Part shown: positions 45,428-54,641 of the stretch, one piece after another
Numbering within the stretch: the stretch's first letter is position 1
Layout: the number at the start of each line of letters is the position of its first letter
Origin: Cytobacillus firmus
GTDB taxonomy: Bacteria; Bacillota; Bacilli; Bacillales; Cytobacillaceae
Length of the DNA: 64,000 nucleotides
NCBI RefSeq assembly: GCF_023612095.1
Contig: NZ_CP086235.1
Coordinates: 1,013,001-1,077,000, forward strand
Reading direction: 5' to 3'
Program-made: the position numbers and the translations under genes
The notes under the pieces: model-generated
What the model saw: only the letters and a program-made list of their open reading frames with translations
The model's database searches: none
Told to the model about the DNA's origin: nothing

Positions 45428-47184
45428 CGACCTTTCGCACCCGCCTGCTTTTCGCATTGCTTTCATTAATTCTGGTTGTATTAATTGCATTAGGCCTTCT
45501 TTTAGGCCAGCTTTTTAAAAGCTATTATTTAAATACATTTGATGCACGTCTTCAAAAAGAGACTGAAATGGCGGCGAGCTATATTGAGGGCAATGGAGGA
45601 ATTGGATCCATTAGTATTGAGAGAATCAATGAGCTTGGTGACATACTTGATGTGCATGTAACTGCTACTGATAGCAAGGGCAGAATATTAATGGATAGCA
45701 GCATAAAAAGTGAGACAACGCAAAACAGGCACCAGGAAATCATATTTGAAGTATTAAAAAAGAAATCTGCATATGAATCAGGATGGGAAGTGGCCGGAGG
45801 GTTTAATCTGCACTATTATTGGCAGCCTGTCATGGTAAATGGCGAGAAGGAAGGCTATATCTTCTTAAGCACAAAGCTGGCTGAATTCCAAAAGGCCTAT
45901 CAGCAGATTTGGTGGATTTTAGCTGTCAGTCTTGGGCTGTCTTTATTTATGATTATTCTGCTCGGGTCAAGAATTATGGCACGATATACAAAGCCTATCG
46001 AGTCAGCAACACAGGTTGCGATTGAACTTACTAAGGGGAACTATCGGGCAAGGACTTATGAAGATCAGGAAGATGAAACAGGTATGCTGAGTAAGTCTAT
46101 TAACGTACTGGCTAGGAATCTTCAGGAAATGGTGAAATCCCAGGAAATGCAGCAGGACAGACTTGGGGCGCTTATTGAAAACATGGGAAGCGGTTTGATT
46201 CTAATTGACAGCAGAGGCTATATTAATTTAGTGAACCGGCCATATAAAGAGGTTTTCAATGTCAATCCCTCCGAATACCTTTACAAGCTTTATTATGAAG
46301 TGATAGAACATAAAGGTATTACCGAAGTGGTTGAAGAAATTTTCATGACCGAGCAGAAAGTAAAAAAACAGCTCATTATTCCCGTCAATATCGAAAGACG
46401 TTATTTTGAAGTATATGGAGTTCCAATTATCGGCACGAATGATGAATGGAAAGGGATATTGCTGGTTTTTCATGATATTACAGAACTGAAGAAGCTTGAG
46501 CAAATGAGGAAGGATTTTGTAGCGAACGTTTCTCATGAATTGAAAACACCTATTACCTCTATAAAGGGCTTCTCTGAAACTCTTTTGGATGGTGCGATGG
46601 AAAACAAACAGATTCTTAATGATTTCCTTAACATCATTTTAAAGGAAAGTGATCGCCTGCAATCTCTTATTCAGGAATTGCTGGATCTGTCGAAAATCGA
46701 AAAACAAGGCTTTAGTTTGTCCATTCAGCAGCTGGATCTGGCTGATGTGCTCGAGGATGTGGTAGCCATCATGAAAGGAAAAGCAGCGGAAAAGGAAATC
46801 GTTTTGGAATATAAGAGAGTGGATAAACCTGTATATATTGTAGGTGATGTTCACCGGCTTAAGCAGGTGTTTATAAATATTATATCAAATGCAATTTCAT
46901 ATACACCAAATCAAGGGGTCGTCTATATTTCGTCTGCAGATACAGGCAGCACGGTTATAACCGAAATAAGGGATACGGGGATTGGAATTGAAGCCGGAGA
47001 AATTCCGCGTATCTTTGAACGTTTTTATCGGGTTGATAAAGCCAGAAGCAGAAACTCCGGCGGAACAGGGCTGGGGCTTGCAATCGTAAAGCATCTCGTT
47101 GAAGCACATAAGGGAACCATCTCAGTAAAAAGCGAGGTCGGCAAAGGCACCGCCTTTATTATTGAACTTCCGAAAAAGATGTAG
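45424..47184 (+). CDS. phoR: Phosphate sensor histidine kinase PhoR
   Basis: Membrane histidine kinase that phosphorylates PhoP on phosphate starvation. A first transmembrane helix (residues about 9-30) and a second (about 163-183) bracket an extracytoplasmic domain of about 130 residues. HAMP follows (about 185-240; ARYTKPIESATQ), then PAS (about 245-350). The HisKA box with the phosphohistidine is FVANVSHELKTPITSIKGF. The N, G1 and G2 boxes are FINIISNAISYTP, IRDTGIGIEAGEI and GGTGLGLAIVKHLVEAH. The length of 586 is typical of Bacillus PhoR (579). It overlaps phoP. Confidence 0.96.
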   Translation: MTTFRTRLLFALLSLILVVLIALGLLLGQLFKSYYLNTFDARLQKETEMAASYIEGNGGIGSISIERINELGDILDVHVTATDSKGRILMDSSIKSETTQNRHQEIIFEVLKKKSAYESGWEVAGGFNLHYYWQPVMVNGEKEGYIFLSTKLAEFQKAYQQIWWILAVSLGLSLFMIILLGSRIMARYTKPIESATQVAIELTKGNYRARTYEDQEDETGMLSKSINVLARNLQEMVKSQEMQQDRLGALIENMGSGLILIDSRGYINLVNRPYKEVFNVNPSEYLYKLYYEVIEHKGITEVVEEIFMTEQKVKKQLIIPVNIERRYFEVYGVPIIGTNDEWKGILLVFHDITELKKLEQMRKDFVANVSHELKTPITSIKGFSETLLDGAMENKQILNDFLNIILKESDRLQSLIQELLDLSKIEKQGFSLSIQQLDLADVLEDVVAIMKGKAAEKEIVLEYKRVDKPVYIVGDVHRLKQVFINIISNAISYTPNQGVVYISSADTGSTVITEIRDTGIGIEAGEIPRIFERFYRVDKARSRNSGGTGLGLAIVKHLVEAHKGTISVKSEVGKGTAFIIELPKKM

Positions 47185-47213
47185 AAAAAAATGGATGAAG
47201 TGGCAGGATTAAC

Positions 47214-47267
47214 TTTACATTATTTTTACAGGAGATTTATGTTCCCTTTACATTCCGCTGATAAAAT
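47214..47267 (+). promoter_or_regulatory. PhoP-box array and -10 element downstream of phoR
   Basis: Four hexamers, TTTACA (47214), TTTACA (47225), TTTATG (47236) and TTTACA (47247), are spaced exactly 11 bases apart. This fits the PhoP pattern of TT(A/T/C)ACA repeats separated by about 5 bases. TAAAAT at 47262-47267 makes a -10 box. With a start near 47274, the array covers -60 to -22, the core binding zone of PhoP-activated promoters. A terminator lies only 30 bases downstream. Confidence 0.7.
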
Positions 47268-47303
47268 CATAATTGTTAAACCCCCTTCATCCAAGGAGCA
47301 TAG

Positions 47304-47347
47304 AAAAAGGTGAAAGCTGACCCCGCTTTCGCCTTTTTCATTTTTTA
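47304..47347 (+). terminator. Terminator after phoPR and the PhoP-box promoter
   Basis: A 14-bp stem AAAAAGGTGAAAGC / GCTTTCGCCTTTTT with a 7-base loop and a second T run. It would end phoR transcripts and also any RNA from the PhoP-box promoter at about 70 bases. Confidence 0.85.
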
Positions 47348-47446
47348 CGACTTTCCCTTTTTTTTAACTTTTGTCATATTTATGAAACCTTTACGTAAAT
47401 AAATCGTATGAAAAGTTATAGAAAGTGCATGGAAGGGGAGAGAGAA

Positions 47447-48412
47447 ATGATCAGCTTAAAGCGGATTTATACAATCGCAGGGCTAATTATCGCAATTGTT
47501 ATTTTAAGTATAGTTGCCTTTACAACATGGTATACCGTCGATGAATCAGATCAGGCAGTCATTTTAACATTTGGAAAAGTTGAGGAAGGCATTACGGAGC
47601 CGGGACTTCACTTTAAGCTGCCGTGGCCTGTCCAAAGCGTGGAGAAGCTTTCGAAGGAAACCTTTTCGCTGCAGTTTGGATATGAAGAAAAAGATGGAAA
47701 AATAAAGGATTTTCCCGATGAGACAAAGATGATAACCGGGGATGAAAATATCGTTCTTGCAGATCTGGTTGTACAGTGGAAAATTACTGATCCGGAAAAA
47801 TACCTTTATAATGCTGAGGAGCCGGAAGAAATTCTATATGATGCTACTTCCTCATCCTTAAGAAGTATTATCGGAGGATCTAAGATAGATGACGCGCTGA
47901 CTTCAGGTAAAGCAGATATCGAAGCAGATGTCAGAGAGCTCCTAACCACTTTAATTGGCAAATATGATATTGGCATATCCATTCTTGCAGTAAAACTTCA
48001 GGATGTCGAGCTGCCGAATGATGATGTAAGAAAAGCTTTTACAGATGTAACCGATGCGAGGGAAACCGCCAATACTAAAAAAAATGAAGCAGATAAATAT
48101 AAGAATCAGAGAATGAATGAAGCAGAAGGTGAGAAGAAAGCCCTTATCTCTAAAGCAAATGGGGAAAAGGCAGCCCGTCTCGAAAGAGCACGTGGAGATG
48201 TAGCAGTCTTTAATAAATTGTATGGGGAATATAAAAATAATCCTGATATAACAAGGGAGCGTCTTGTTATTGAAACGCTTGAGCAGGTTCTTCCAGGTGC
48301 AGAGATTTACATTATGAATGACGATGGAAACACTATGAAGTATTTCCCGATCAGGCCTCTGGAGAAAGAACAGGCTAAACCGAAAGAGGAGGGAGGCACG
48401 GATAATGAGTGA
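47447..48412 (+). CDS. hflK: FtsH-modulating protein HflK (SPFH family)
   Basis: A single-pass membrane protein of the SPFH/band 7 family. An N-terminal helix (residues about 6-26) is followed by the band 7 domain: VDESDQAVILTFGKV, EPGLHFKLPWPVQSVEKL and LVVQWKITDPEKYLYN. A long basic-acidic coiled coil (about 200-275; ARETANTKKNEADKYKNQ) follows, with a charged tail. In E. coli HflK and HflC form a cage around FtsH and limit its proteolysis. The start at 47447 follows GGGGAGAG; upstream ORF extension has no site. The stop overlaps hflC by 8 bases. hflKC is not at this place in B. subtilis. Confidence 0.88.
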   Translation: MISLKRIYTIAGLIIAIVILSIVAFTTWYTVDESDQAVILTFGKVEEGITEPGLHFKLPWPVQSVEKLSKETFSLQFGYEEKDGKIKDFPDETKMITGDENIVLADLVVQWKITDPEKYLYNAEEPEEILYDATSSSLRSIIGGSKIDDALTSGKADIEADVRELLTTLIGKYDIGISILAVKLQDVELPNDDVRKAFTDVTDARETANTKKNEADKYKNQRMNEAEGEKKALISKANGEKAARLERARGDVAVFNKLYGEYKNNPDITRERLVIETLEQVLPGAEIYIMNDDGNTMKYFPIRPLEKEQAKPKEEGGTDNE

Positions 48413-49337
48413 TCAAAATATTGTGAATATCAATGAACGAGGCGGAAATTTCAAGTGGAGAAGCTATACCAAACTGGGAATCATCCTGGTGCTCATCATT
48501 GCAGGACTAGGGATATTGTTCAGCAACCTGTTTATTGTAAAGGAAGGGGAATACAAGGTTATCCGTCAATTTGGAGAGGTGGTCAGGATTGAGAAAGAAC
48601 CTGGATTAGCGTATAAAATACCATTCATCCAAAGTGTTACCACACTCCCAAAATATCAAATGACTTATGACGTGTCTGAAGCTGAAATCAATACAAAAGA
48701 CAAAAAAGTCATGATAATCGATAACTATGCTGTCTGGAAGATTGAGGATCCGAAGAAAATGATCTCCAACGCCAGAACATTGGAGGGAGCAGAGGCCAGA
48801 ATGGAAGAGTTCATCTACTCCGTGACCCGCTCCGAACTGGGCCGGCTGAATTATGAAGAAATCATCAATGATGAAAAATCTTCACGAGGATCATTGAATG
48901 ATCAAATCACCACAAAAGTGAATGAGCTGCTTGGAAATGATAATTATGGAATCACAGTAACGGATGTTCGCATTAAAAGGACTGATCTGCCGTCTGAAAA
49001 TGAACAGTCTGTGTATACCAGAATGATTTCCGAGCGCCAGTCGACAGCCCAGGAATATTTGTCCAGGGGTGATGCCCAGAAGAATGTTATTATTGCTGAA
49101 ACAGACAGGACCGTCAGGGAAATGCTTGCGAAGGCCCAGGCAGATGCTGAAGTCATTCGGGCAGAAGGGGAAGCGGGAGCCGCGAAGGTCTACAATGAAG
49201 CCTTCTCAAAAGATCCTGAATTCTATTCCTTATTCCGGACACTTGAATCCTATAAAAAGACTATCAATGGCGAGACTGTAATTGTTCTGCCTTCTAATTC
49301 ACCATATGCCCGTCTGCTGATGGGGAATACTAATTAG
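48405..49337 (+). CDS. hflC: FtsH-modulating protein HflC (SPFH family)
   Basis: The partner of HflK, with the same layout: a short cytoplasmic tail, a membrane helix (residues about 24-44), the band 7 domain starting VKEGEYKVIRQFGEVVR, and a coiled coil with YLSRGDAQKNVIIAETDRT. The C-terminal region IKRTDLPSENEQSVYTRM and the conserved RTLESYKKT are typical of HflC. The length is 310. The start follows GAGGGAGGC and overlaps hflK, so the two are co-translated and probably assemble together. Its role in this species is inferred from E. coli. Confidence 0.88.
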   Translation: MSDQNIVNINERGGNFKWRSYTKLGIILVLIIAGLGILFSNLFIVKEGEYKVIRQFGEVVRIEKEPGLAYKIPFIQSVTTLPKYQMTYDVSEAEINTKDKKVMIIDNYAVWKIEDPKKMISNARTLEGAEARMEEFIYSVTRSELGRLNYEEIINDEKSSRGSLNDQITTKVNELLGNDNYGITVTDVRIKRTDLPSENEQSVYTRMISERQSTAQEYLSRGDAQKNVIIAETDRTVREMLAKAQADAEVIRAEGEAGAAKVYNEAFSKDPEFYSLFRTLESYKKTINGETVIVLPSNSPYARLLMGNTN

Positions 49338-49353
49338 ATAGCCTTTAAATGGA

Positions 49354-49411
49354 AAGCCGTTATTTTTCTTTCTCTATCTGCTCATGATAGAATAAAGGAA
49401 AATAACGGCTT
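49354..49411 (+). terminator. Hairpin after hflKC
   Basis: A 13-bp perfect stem AAGCCGTTATTTT / AAAATAACGGCTT with a 32-base loop. It lacks a good T tract after the stem, so it may be an mRNA end structure. Confidence 0.45.
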
Positions 49412-49418
49412 ATTAATT

Positions 49419-49577
49419 GTGGACAAGGCGCTTCCGCGTTTCAAGCTAGACAATTGTCTAGCTCCAGCGCCTACCCCCTCGAGGTCACAAGCCAATCCTC
49501 CCAAAAGGCAAAGAACGCCTTTCCGGGAGGCTCGTCTTGTGCTTGTCGGGGGTGGACAAGGCGCTTCCGCTTTTCTA
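49419..49577 (-). repeat. Modular hairpin repeat, copy D (short, reversed)
   Basis: Reverse orientation to copy A. It keeps the outer arm (GCGCCTACCCCCTCGAGG) and the 14-bp hairpin but lacks the second hairpin region of about 100 bases. Two 19-base direct repeats, GTGGACAAGGCGCTTCCGC, flank it (49419-49437 and 49552-49570). A perfect palindrome AGCTAGACAATTGTCTAGCT (49442-49461) lies inside. It ends about 10 bases before the polA ribosome site. Confidence 0.82.
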
Positions 49578-49595
49578 ATAAGGAGGAGATATTAG

Positions 49596-52229
49596 TTGGA
49601 TAAAAAAAAGCTTGTTCTGATAGATGGCAACAGCATCGCTTATCGGGCATTTTTTGCTTTGCCGCTCTTAAACAATGATAAAGGAATACATACCAATGCT
49701 GTTTACGGATTTACCATGATGCTGCAGAGGATTCTGGAGGATGAAAAACCGACTCATCTCCTAGTGGCGTTTGATGCCGGAAAAACAACCTTCCGCCATA
49801 AAACCTTTAGCGAATATAAAGGCGGCCGTCAGAAAACCCCGCCTGAGCTATCAGAGCAGTTTCCTTATATAAGAGAGCTTCTGGATGCTTACGGAATCTC
49901 CAGATATGAACTGGAAAATTATGAAGCGGATGATATCATTGGAACACTGTCCCTACATGCCGAAAAAGATGGCTATGAAGTTAAAGTTATATCAGGGGAT
50001 AAGGATTTAACGCAGTTAAGTTCCGATTCTGTCACAGTCAGCATCACCCGCAAAGGAATTACAGATATTGAAGAATACACGCCGGCTCATATAGATGAGA
50101 AATACGGAATCACACCTGACAGGATTATTGATATGAAAGGCCTGATGGGGGATAGTTCAGATAATATTCCGGGTGTGCCGGGAGTTGGCGAAAAAACAGC
50201 CCTTAAATTGCTGAAAGAGTTTGGGACCCTTGAAGAGCTCTTGGAATCTGTTGATAAGGTGAATGGAAAAAAACTGAAAGAAAAGCTGGAAGAATTCAGA
50301 GATCAAGCTTTAATGAGCAAAGAATTAGCTACTATCACGAGGGAAGCCCCCGTTGAAATAAAAATTGAAGACATTGAATATGAAGGTTTTGAAAAAGAGA
50401 AAGTTAAAGGCATCTTTAAAGAACTTGGCTTTAACTCGCTGCTTGAAAAAATCGGCGGGGACACTGAAGCAATCGAAGAGGATTTGGATGAAATTGAATT
50501 TAACATTGCAGACGAAATTAAAGAAGATATGTTTTCTGATGAAAATGCATTTTATGTTGAGCTTCTAGAGGATAATTACCACTATGCAGACATCATTGGT
50601 TTTTCCGTTGCGAATGAAAAAGGGAATTTCTTCTTCTCCAAAGATAAGGCACTGGAGTCAGATGTTTTTATAAGATGGGCTGAAGATGAAACGAAAAAGA
50701 AGACAGTGTATGATGCAAAAAGGTCTGAAGTGTCACTGCGGCATCATGGGATTCATCTAAAGGGAGCAGACTTTGATCTTTATATTGCTTCATATATTAT
50801 TAACCCGTCTCAAACTATTGAGGATATAGCATCTATAGCAAAAAATCATGGCTATCATGCGATTCAATCTGATGAAGCTTTCTACGGCAAAGGAGCAAAA
50901 AGGCGGATTCCGGAAGAAAAAGAACTTGGCGGACATTTAGCAAGAAAAGCAGCAACCTTGATGACATTGAGGGAAAAGCTTGATAGTGATTTAAAGGAAA
51001 ACCAGCAATCCGAGCTGTTTTATGACCTGGAAATGCCACTTTCTTTAATATTAGCAGATATGGAATCAACTGGAGTTAAAGTGGATTTAGAACGCCTGAG
51101 GACGATGGGACAGGATCTGCTCTCCAAATTGGATGAAATTGAAAAGCGGATACATGATCTTGCCGGGGAAGCTTTTAATATCAATTCTCCAAAACAGCTC
51201 GGTGTAATCCTTTTTGAAAAATTGGGGCTGCCAGTCATTAAAAAAACGAAGACAGGCTATTCCACTTCGGCAGACGTTCTTGAAAAACTTGAGAACGATC
51301 ATGAAATAATCCGGGATATCCTGCACTACCGCCAGCTTGGCAAGCTTCAGTCCACTTATATTGAAGGCCTGCTGAAGGTAGTTAACAAAGAAACAGGCAA
51401 AGTCCACACCAGGTTCAATCAGGCTCTTACACAGACAGGAAGATTAAGCTCAACAGATCCGAACCTGCAAAACATTCCCATCCGTCTGGAGGAAGGGCGA
51501 AAAATCAGGCAGGCATTTGTCCCTTCAGAACCCGGCTGGGCTATCTTTGCTGCAGACTATTCCCAGATTGAATTGAGAGTGCTGGCCCATATTGCAGATG
51601 ATGAAAAGCTGATTGAAGCCTTTATGGAAGATATGGATATTCACACCAAAACGGCAATGGAAGTATTCCACGTTAATGCCGATGAAGTTACGTCCAATAT
51701 GCGGCGCCATGCTAAGGCAGTTAACTTCGGGATAGTATACGGAATCAGTGATTACGGTCTTTCCCAAAGCCTTGGCATCACACGGAAAGAAGCCGGAAAA
51801 TTTATTGACAGGTATCTTGAAAGCTATCCGGGTGTTAAGCAGTACATGGACGATATCATCCATGAGGCAAAACAGAAAGGATATGTCTCAACCCTTCTTC
51901 ACAGAAGAAGATATCTGCCAGAAATCACAAGCCGAAACTTTAACCTGCGAAGCTTTGCAGAACGCACCGCCATGAACACACCAATTCAGGGCAGTGCAGC
52001 GGATATAATTAAAAAGGCGATGATTGACATGGCTGACCGCTTAAGAAAAGAAGGACTCAAAGCACGCCTTCTGCTCTCAGTACACGATGAACTGATCTTT
52101 GAAGCACCTGAGGATGAAATAGAAACACTCAAAAAAATTGTGCCGGACGTAATGGAAAATACAGTAGAACTGAAAGTTCCGCTCAAAGTTGATTACTCCT
52201 ATGGTCCGACATGGTTTGATGCGAAATAA
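49596..52229 (+). CDS. polA: DNA polymerase I
   Basis: Repair and gap-filling polymerase with 5'-3' exonuclease. Residues about 1-290 form the FEN-like nuclease: LIDGNSIAYRAFFALP, NYEADDIIGTLS, SGDKDLTQL and DSSDNIPGVPGVGEKTA. The middle 3'-5' exonuclease fold (about 300-470) lacks most of the DEDD carboxylates, as in other Bacillus Pol I, so proofreading is probably absent. Polymerase motifs A (AADYSQIELRVLAHIADD), B (RRHAKAVNFGIVYGIS) and C (LLSVHDELIFEAP) are intact. The length is 877. A TTG start at 49596 follows AAGGAGGAG. Repeat copy D lies directly upstream. Confidence 0.97.
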   Translation: MDKKKLVLIDGNSIAYRAFFALPLLNNDKGIHTNAVYGFTMMLQRILEDEKPTHLLVAFDAGKTTFRHKTFSEYKGGRQKTPPELSEQFPYIRELLDAYGISRYELENYEADDIIGTLSLHAEKDGYEVKVISGDKDLTQLSSDSVTVSITRKGITDIEEYTPAHIDEKYGITPDRIIDMKGLMGDSSDNIPGVPGVGEKTALKLLKEFGTLEELLESVDKVNGKKLKEKLEEFRDQALMSKELATITREAPVEIKIEDIEYEGFEKEKVKGIFKELGFNSLLEKIGGDTEAIEEDLDEIEFNIADEIKEDMFSDENAFYVELLEDNYHYADIIGFSVANEKGNFFFSKDKALESDVFIRWAEDETKKKTVYDAKRSEVSLRHHGIHLKGADFDLYIASYIINPSQTIEDIASIAKNHGYHAIQSDEAFYGKGAKRRIPEEKELGGHLARKAATLMTLREKLDSDLKENQQSELFYDLEMPLSLILADMESTGVKVDLERLRTMGQDLLSKLDEIEKRIHDLAGEAFNINSPKQLGVILFEKLGLPVIKKTKTGYSTSADVLEKLENDHEIIRDILHYRQLGKLQSTYIEGLLKVVNKETGKVHTRFNQALTQTGRLSSTDPNLQNIPIRLEEGRKIRQAFVPSEPGWAIFAADYSQIELRVLAHIADDEKLIEAFMEDMDIHTKTAMEVFHVNADEVTSNMRRHAKAVNFGIVYGISDYGLSQSLGITRKEAGKFIDRYLESYPGVKQYMDDIIHEAKQKGYVSTLLHRRRYLPEITSRNFNLRSFAERTAMNTPIQGSAADIIKKAMIDMADRLRKEGLKARLLLSVHDELIFEAPEDEIETLKKIVPDVMENTVELKVPLKVDYSYGPTWFDAK

Positions 52230-52280
52230 CAGTGAACTGTATTTTGAATGCAGAAAATGCATGACAAAGGAGGGATAACC

Positions 52281-53108
52281 ATGCCCGAACTTCCTGAAGT
52301 TGAAACAGTCAGAAGAACATTGCAGGAATTGGTGGTCGGCAAAACCATTTCACATGTATCGGTTTTCTGGCCAAAAATGGTTAAGCATCCCGAAGAGCTT
52401 GCGCAATTCCAGGATGCTTTAGCAGGCCAAACCTTTCAGGATATTGGCAGGAGAGGGAAATTCCTAATCCTTTACACCAATGAGTATGCACTAGTATCCC
52501 ACCTGAGAATGGAGGGCAGGTACGGCCTTTACGCTAAAGAAGAACCTGTGGAAAAACACACTCATGTGATTTTTCACTTTACAGATGACACTGAACTCAG
52601 GTACAAAGATGTCCGTAAATTTGGAACGATGCACCTATATACAAAGGGGGAAGAACTTAAGACACTTCCGCTGGCCCATCTGGGACCGGAACCATTTGCA
52701 GAAGAATTTACGGTGGAAGACCTTGCTGCTAGACTTTCCCGGACCTCCCGCCATGTCAAAACTGCGCTTCTCGACCAGAAAACGATCGTAGGGCTTGGCA
52801 ATATATATGTGGATGAAGCTTTATTCCGTTCACGAATTCATCCTGAAAGAGCGGCAAATAGCTTAACAAGAAGCGAATTGGAGACACTTCACAAAGAAAT
52901 TGCAGATACCCTGAAAGAAGCGGTAGATAAAGGAGGGAGCACCATTCGCTCCTATGTTAATTCCCAGGGACAAATGGGCATGTTCCAGCTCGAGCTTTTT
53001 GTTTATGGGCGAAAAGGGGAAGATTGCAAAGTCTGCGGAAGCACACTTGAGCGGATCATAACTGGAGGCAGGGGCACGGTCTATTGTCCGGCTTGCCAGA
53101 GAAAATAA
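52281..53108 (+). CDS. mutM: Formamidopyrimidine-DNA glycosylase
   Basis: Removes 8-oxoguanine and formamidopyrimidines and cleaves the abasic site. The start at 52281 gives MPELPEVETVRRTL: after loss of Met, Pro1 is the nucleophile, with Glu2 beside it. The H2TH region includes LLDQKTIVGLGNIYVDEAL. A C-terminal zinc finger uses CKVCGSTLERI and VYCPACQ. The length is 275. The GGAGGG site lies 8 bases upstream. The order polA-mutM-ytaF-coaE matches B. subtilis and suggests a common repair/CoA operon, with short gaps and no terminator until after coaE. Confidence 0.96.
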   Translation: MPELPEVETVRRTLQELVVGKTISHVSVFWPKMVKHPEELAQFQDALAGQTFQDIGRRGKFLILYTNEYALVSHLRMEGRYGLYAKEEPVEKHTHVIFHFTDDTELRYKDVRKFGTMHLYTKGEELKTLPLAHLGPEPFAEEFTVEDLAARLSRTSRHVKTALLDQKTIVGLGNIYVDEALFRSRIHPERAANSLTRSELETLHKEIADTLKEAVDKGGSTIRSYVNSQGQMGMFQLELFVYGRKGEDCKVCGSTLERIITGGRGTVYCPACQRK

Positions 53109-53202
53109 TAATTCCGAATAGAGCTTAACTGCGTTTCGAATAACATTGGATGGGCTCCTTCCATATACTATCGTAGCGATTGACAGGGAGGAGCTCTATT
53201 CT

Positions 53203-53838
53203 ATGGCGCATATTTTCTCACTTTTGATACTTGCTTTTGCTGTCAGTCTTGACAGTTTTAGTGTCGGTTTAACCTATGGTTTGAGGAAAATGAGCATACC
53301 ATTTAAATCGATCAGTATAATCGCTTGCTGTTCAGCTATTACATTAATGGCTGCCATGACAATCGGCCATTTAATAGAAGCCTTTTTATCTCCGGCTTTA
53401 GCTGAAAGTTTAGGAGGAGTCATTCTTATTTTTCTCGGTGCCTGGGTCCTATATCAATTTTTCAGGCCGGAAAAGGTGAAGGATGTCCTGCCGCATGAAA
53501 AGACAATTGTAAATCTGGAAATCAAATCTCTTGGGCTTGTCATTAATATCCTGAAAAAGCCGATGTCCGCCGATTTTGATAAATCCGGTGCCATCACAGG
53601 AATTGAAGCGCTAATGCTCGGGCTAGCCCTATCACTTGATGCTTTTGGAGCTGGGATCGGTGCAGCTATGTTGGGCTACTCGCCTTTCTACCTGGCAATG
53701 ACGGTCGCCGCTATGAGCTCTCTGTTTGTGTTTATGGGAATGCAAGTGGGGTCTATTTTCTCAAAAAGCGGATGGGTCCATAAATTTTCATTCATACCTG
53801 GCATTATTTTGATCGTAATCGGGATACTAAAAATTTAG
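53203..53838 (+). CDS. ytaF: Sporulation membrane protein YtaF (MntP-like)
   Basis: A 211-residue integral membrane protein of the MntP/YtaF family with six helices arranged as two repeats. Each repeat carries the conserved acidic motif SLDSFSVGLTYG (residues about 16-27) and SLDAFGAGIGAAM (about 145-157). These Asp residues resemble the manganese path of MntP exporters, so metal transport is plausible but not proven. B. subtilis YtaF is a sporulation protein. The start at 53203 is set by GGGAGGAG; an upstream extension of 19 codons has no site. Confidence 0.88.
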   Translation: MAHIFSLLILAFAVSLDSFSVGLTYGLRKMSIPFKSISIIACCSAITLMAAMTIGHLIEAFLSPALAESLGGVILIFLGAWVLYQFFRPEKVKDVLPHEKTIVNLEIKSLGLVINILKKPMSADFDKSGAITGIEALMLGLALSLDAFGAGIGAAMLGYSPFYLAMTVAAMSSLFVFMGMQVGSIFSKSGWVHKFSFIPGIILIVIGILKI

Positions 53839-53861
53839 CATTTTTTTGAAAGGAACACACT

Positions 53862-54461
53862 ATGTCACTTACTGTAGGTTTGACAGGCGGAATAGCAAGC
53901 GGGAAAAGCACCGTTTCATCTCTCCTGATCGAAAAAGGATATACTGTAATAGACGCGGATATAGAAGCCAGATTAGCTGTTGAAAAAGGAGAGGAAGCTT
54001 ATCAGGAAATTGTCCGTCATTTTGGGGAAAGGGTTCTTCTTAAAGATGGTTCAATTGATCGCGGAGAACTGGGCTCCATTATTTTTCACGATGAAAAAGA
54101 GCGGAAGGTCCTGAATAGCATAGTACACCCTGCAGTCCGCAAAAGGATGACAGCCAAAAAGGAACAGGCAATCAGCCACAATGAACAACTGATCATACTT
54201 GATATACCGCTTTTATTTGAAAGCAAATTACAATACATGTGCGACAAAACCTTATTAGTATATGCAGATGAAGATATACAGCTGCAAAGGCTGATGCAAA
54301 GAAATCAGCTGTCCGAGAAAGAAGCGATGGCAAGAATTCAATCCCAGTTACCTTTAAGAGAGAAGAAGGAATTGGCCGATGCTGTAATCGATAATAATGG
54401 CACAATTGAAGAAACAGAAAAACAATTATGGAGCATTTTTAAAAAATGGAATGCTATCTGA
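53862..54461 (+). CDS. coaE: Dephospho-CoA kinase
   Basis: The last step of coenzyme A synthesis: ATP-dependent phosphorylation of the ribose 3'-OH of dephospho-CoA. The P-loop GLTGGIASGKSTVS is at residues 6-19. IDADIEAR and HPAVRKRM hold the substrate residues. LDIPLLFESKL marks the lid region, and RLMQRNQLSEKEAMARI supplies lid arginines. The length is 199. The start follows GAAAGGAAC. A terminator overlaps the stop region and ends the polA-to-coaE block. Confidence 0.94.
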   Translation: MSLTVGLTGGIASGKSTVSSLLIEKGYTVIDADIEARLAVEKGEEAYQEIVRHFGERVLLKDGSIDRGELGSIIFHDEKERKVLNSIVHPAVRKRMTAKKEQAISHNEQLIILDIPLLFESKLQYMCDKTLLVYADEDIQLQRLMQRNQLSEKEAMARIQSQLPLREKKELADAVIDNNGTIEETEKQLWSIFKKWNAI

Positions 54462-54487
54462 GGGGCCTGTGACAGGCTCTTTTTTTG
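54461..54487 (+). terminator. Terminator after coaE
   Basis: A 7-bp stem GGGCCTG / CAGGCTC with a 3-base loop and seven T. Confidence 0.82.
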
Positions 54488-54641
54488 ATGCATTTAAAGC
54501 TCAATTAGTATGACAAAATAATCAGCATGCGTCTGTATGATAGACCATAATCCTATAATAATTAGAAAAAGTATGAGCTGATATTTCTGAATTGTTGAAC
54601 ATTAAAAAATCCGCATTTTATTCATCACAAATGATCTTCAA

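Noticed and set aside
47310..47402. 30-codon hydrophobic frame starting GTG after AAGGAG
   Set aside because: Runs across the terminator and its phenylalanines come from T tracts. The spacing to the ribosome site is poor.
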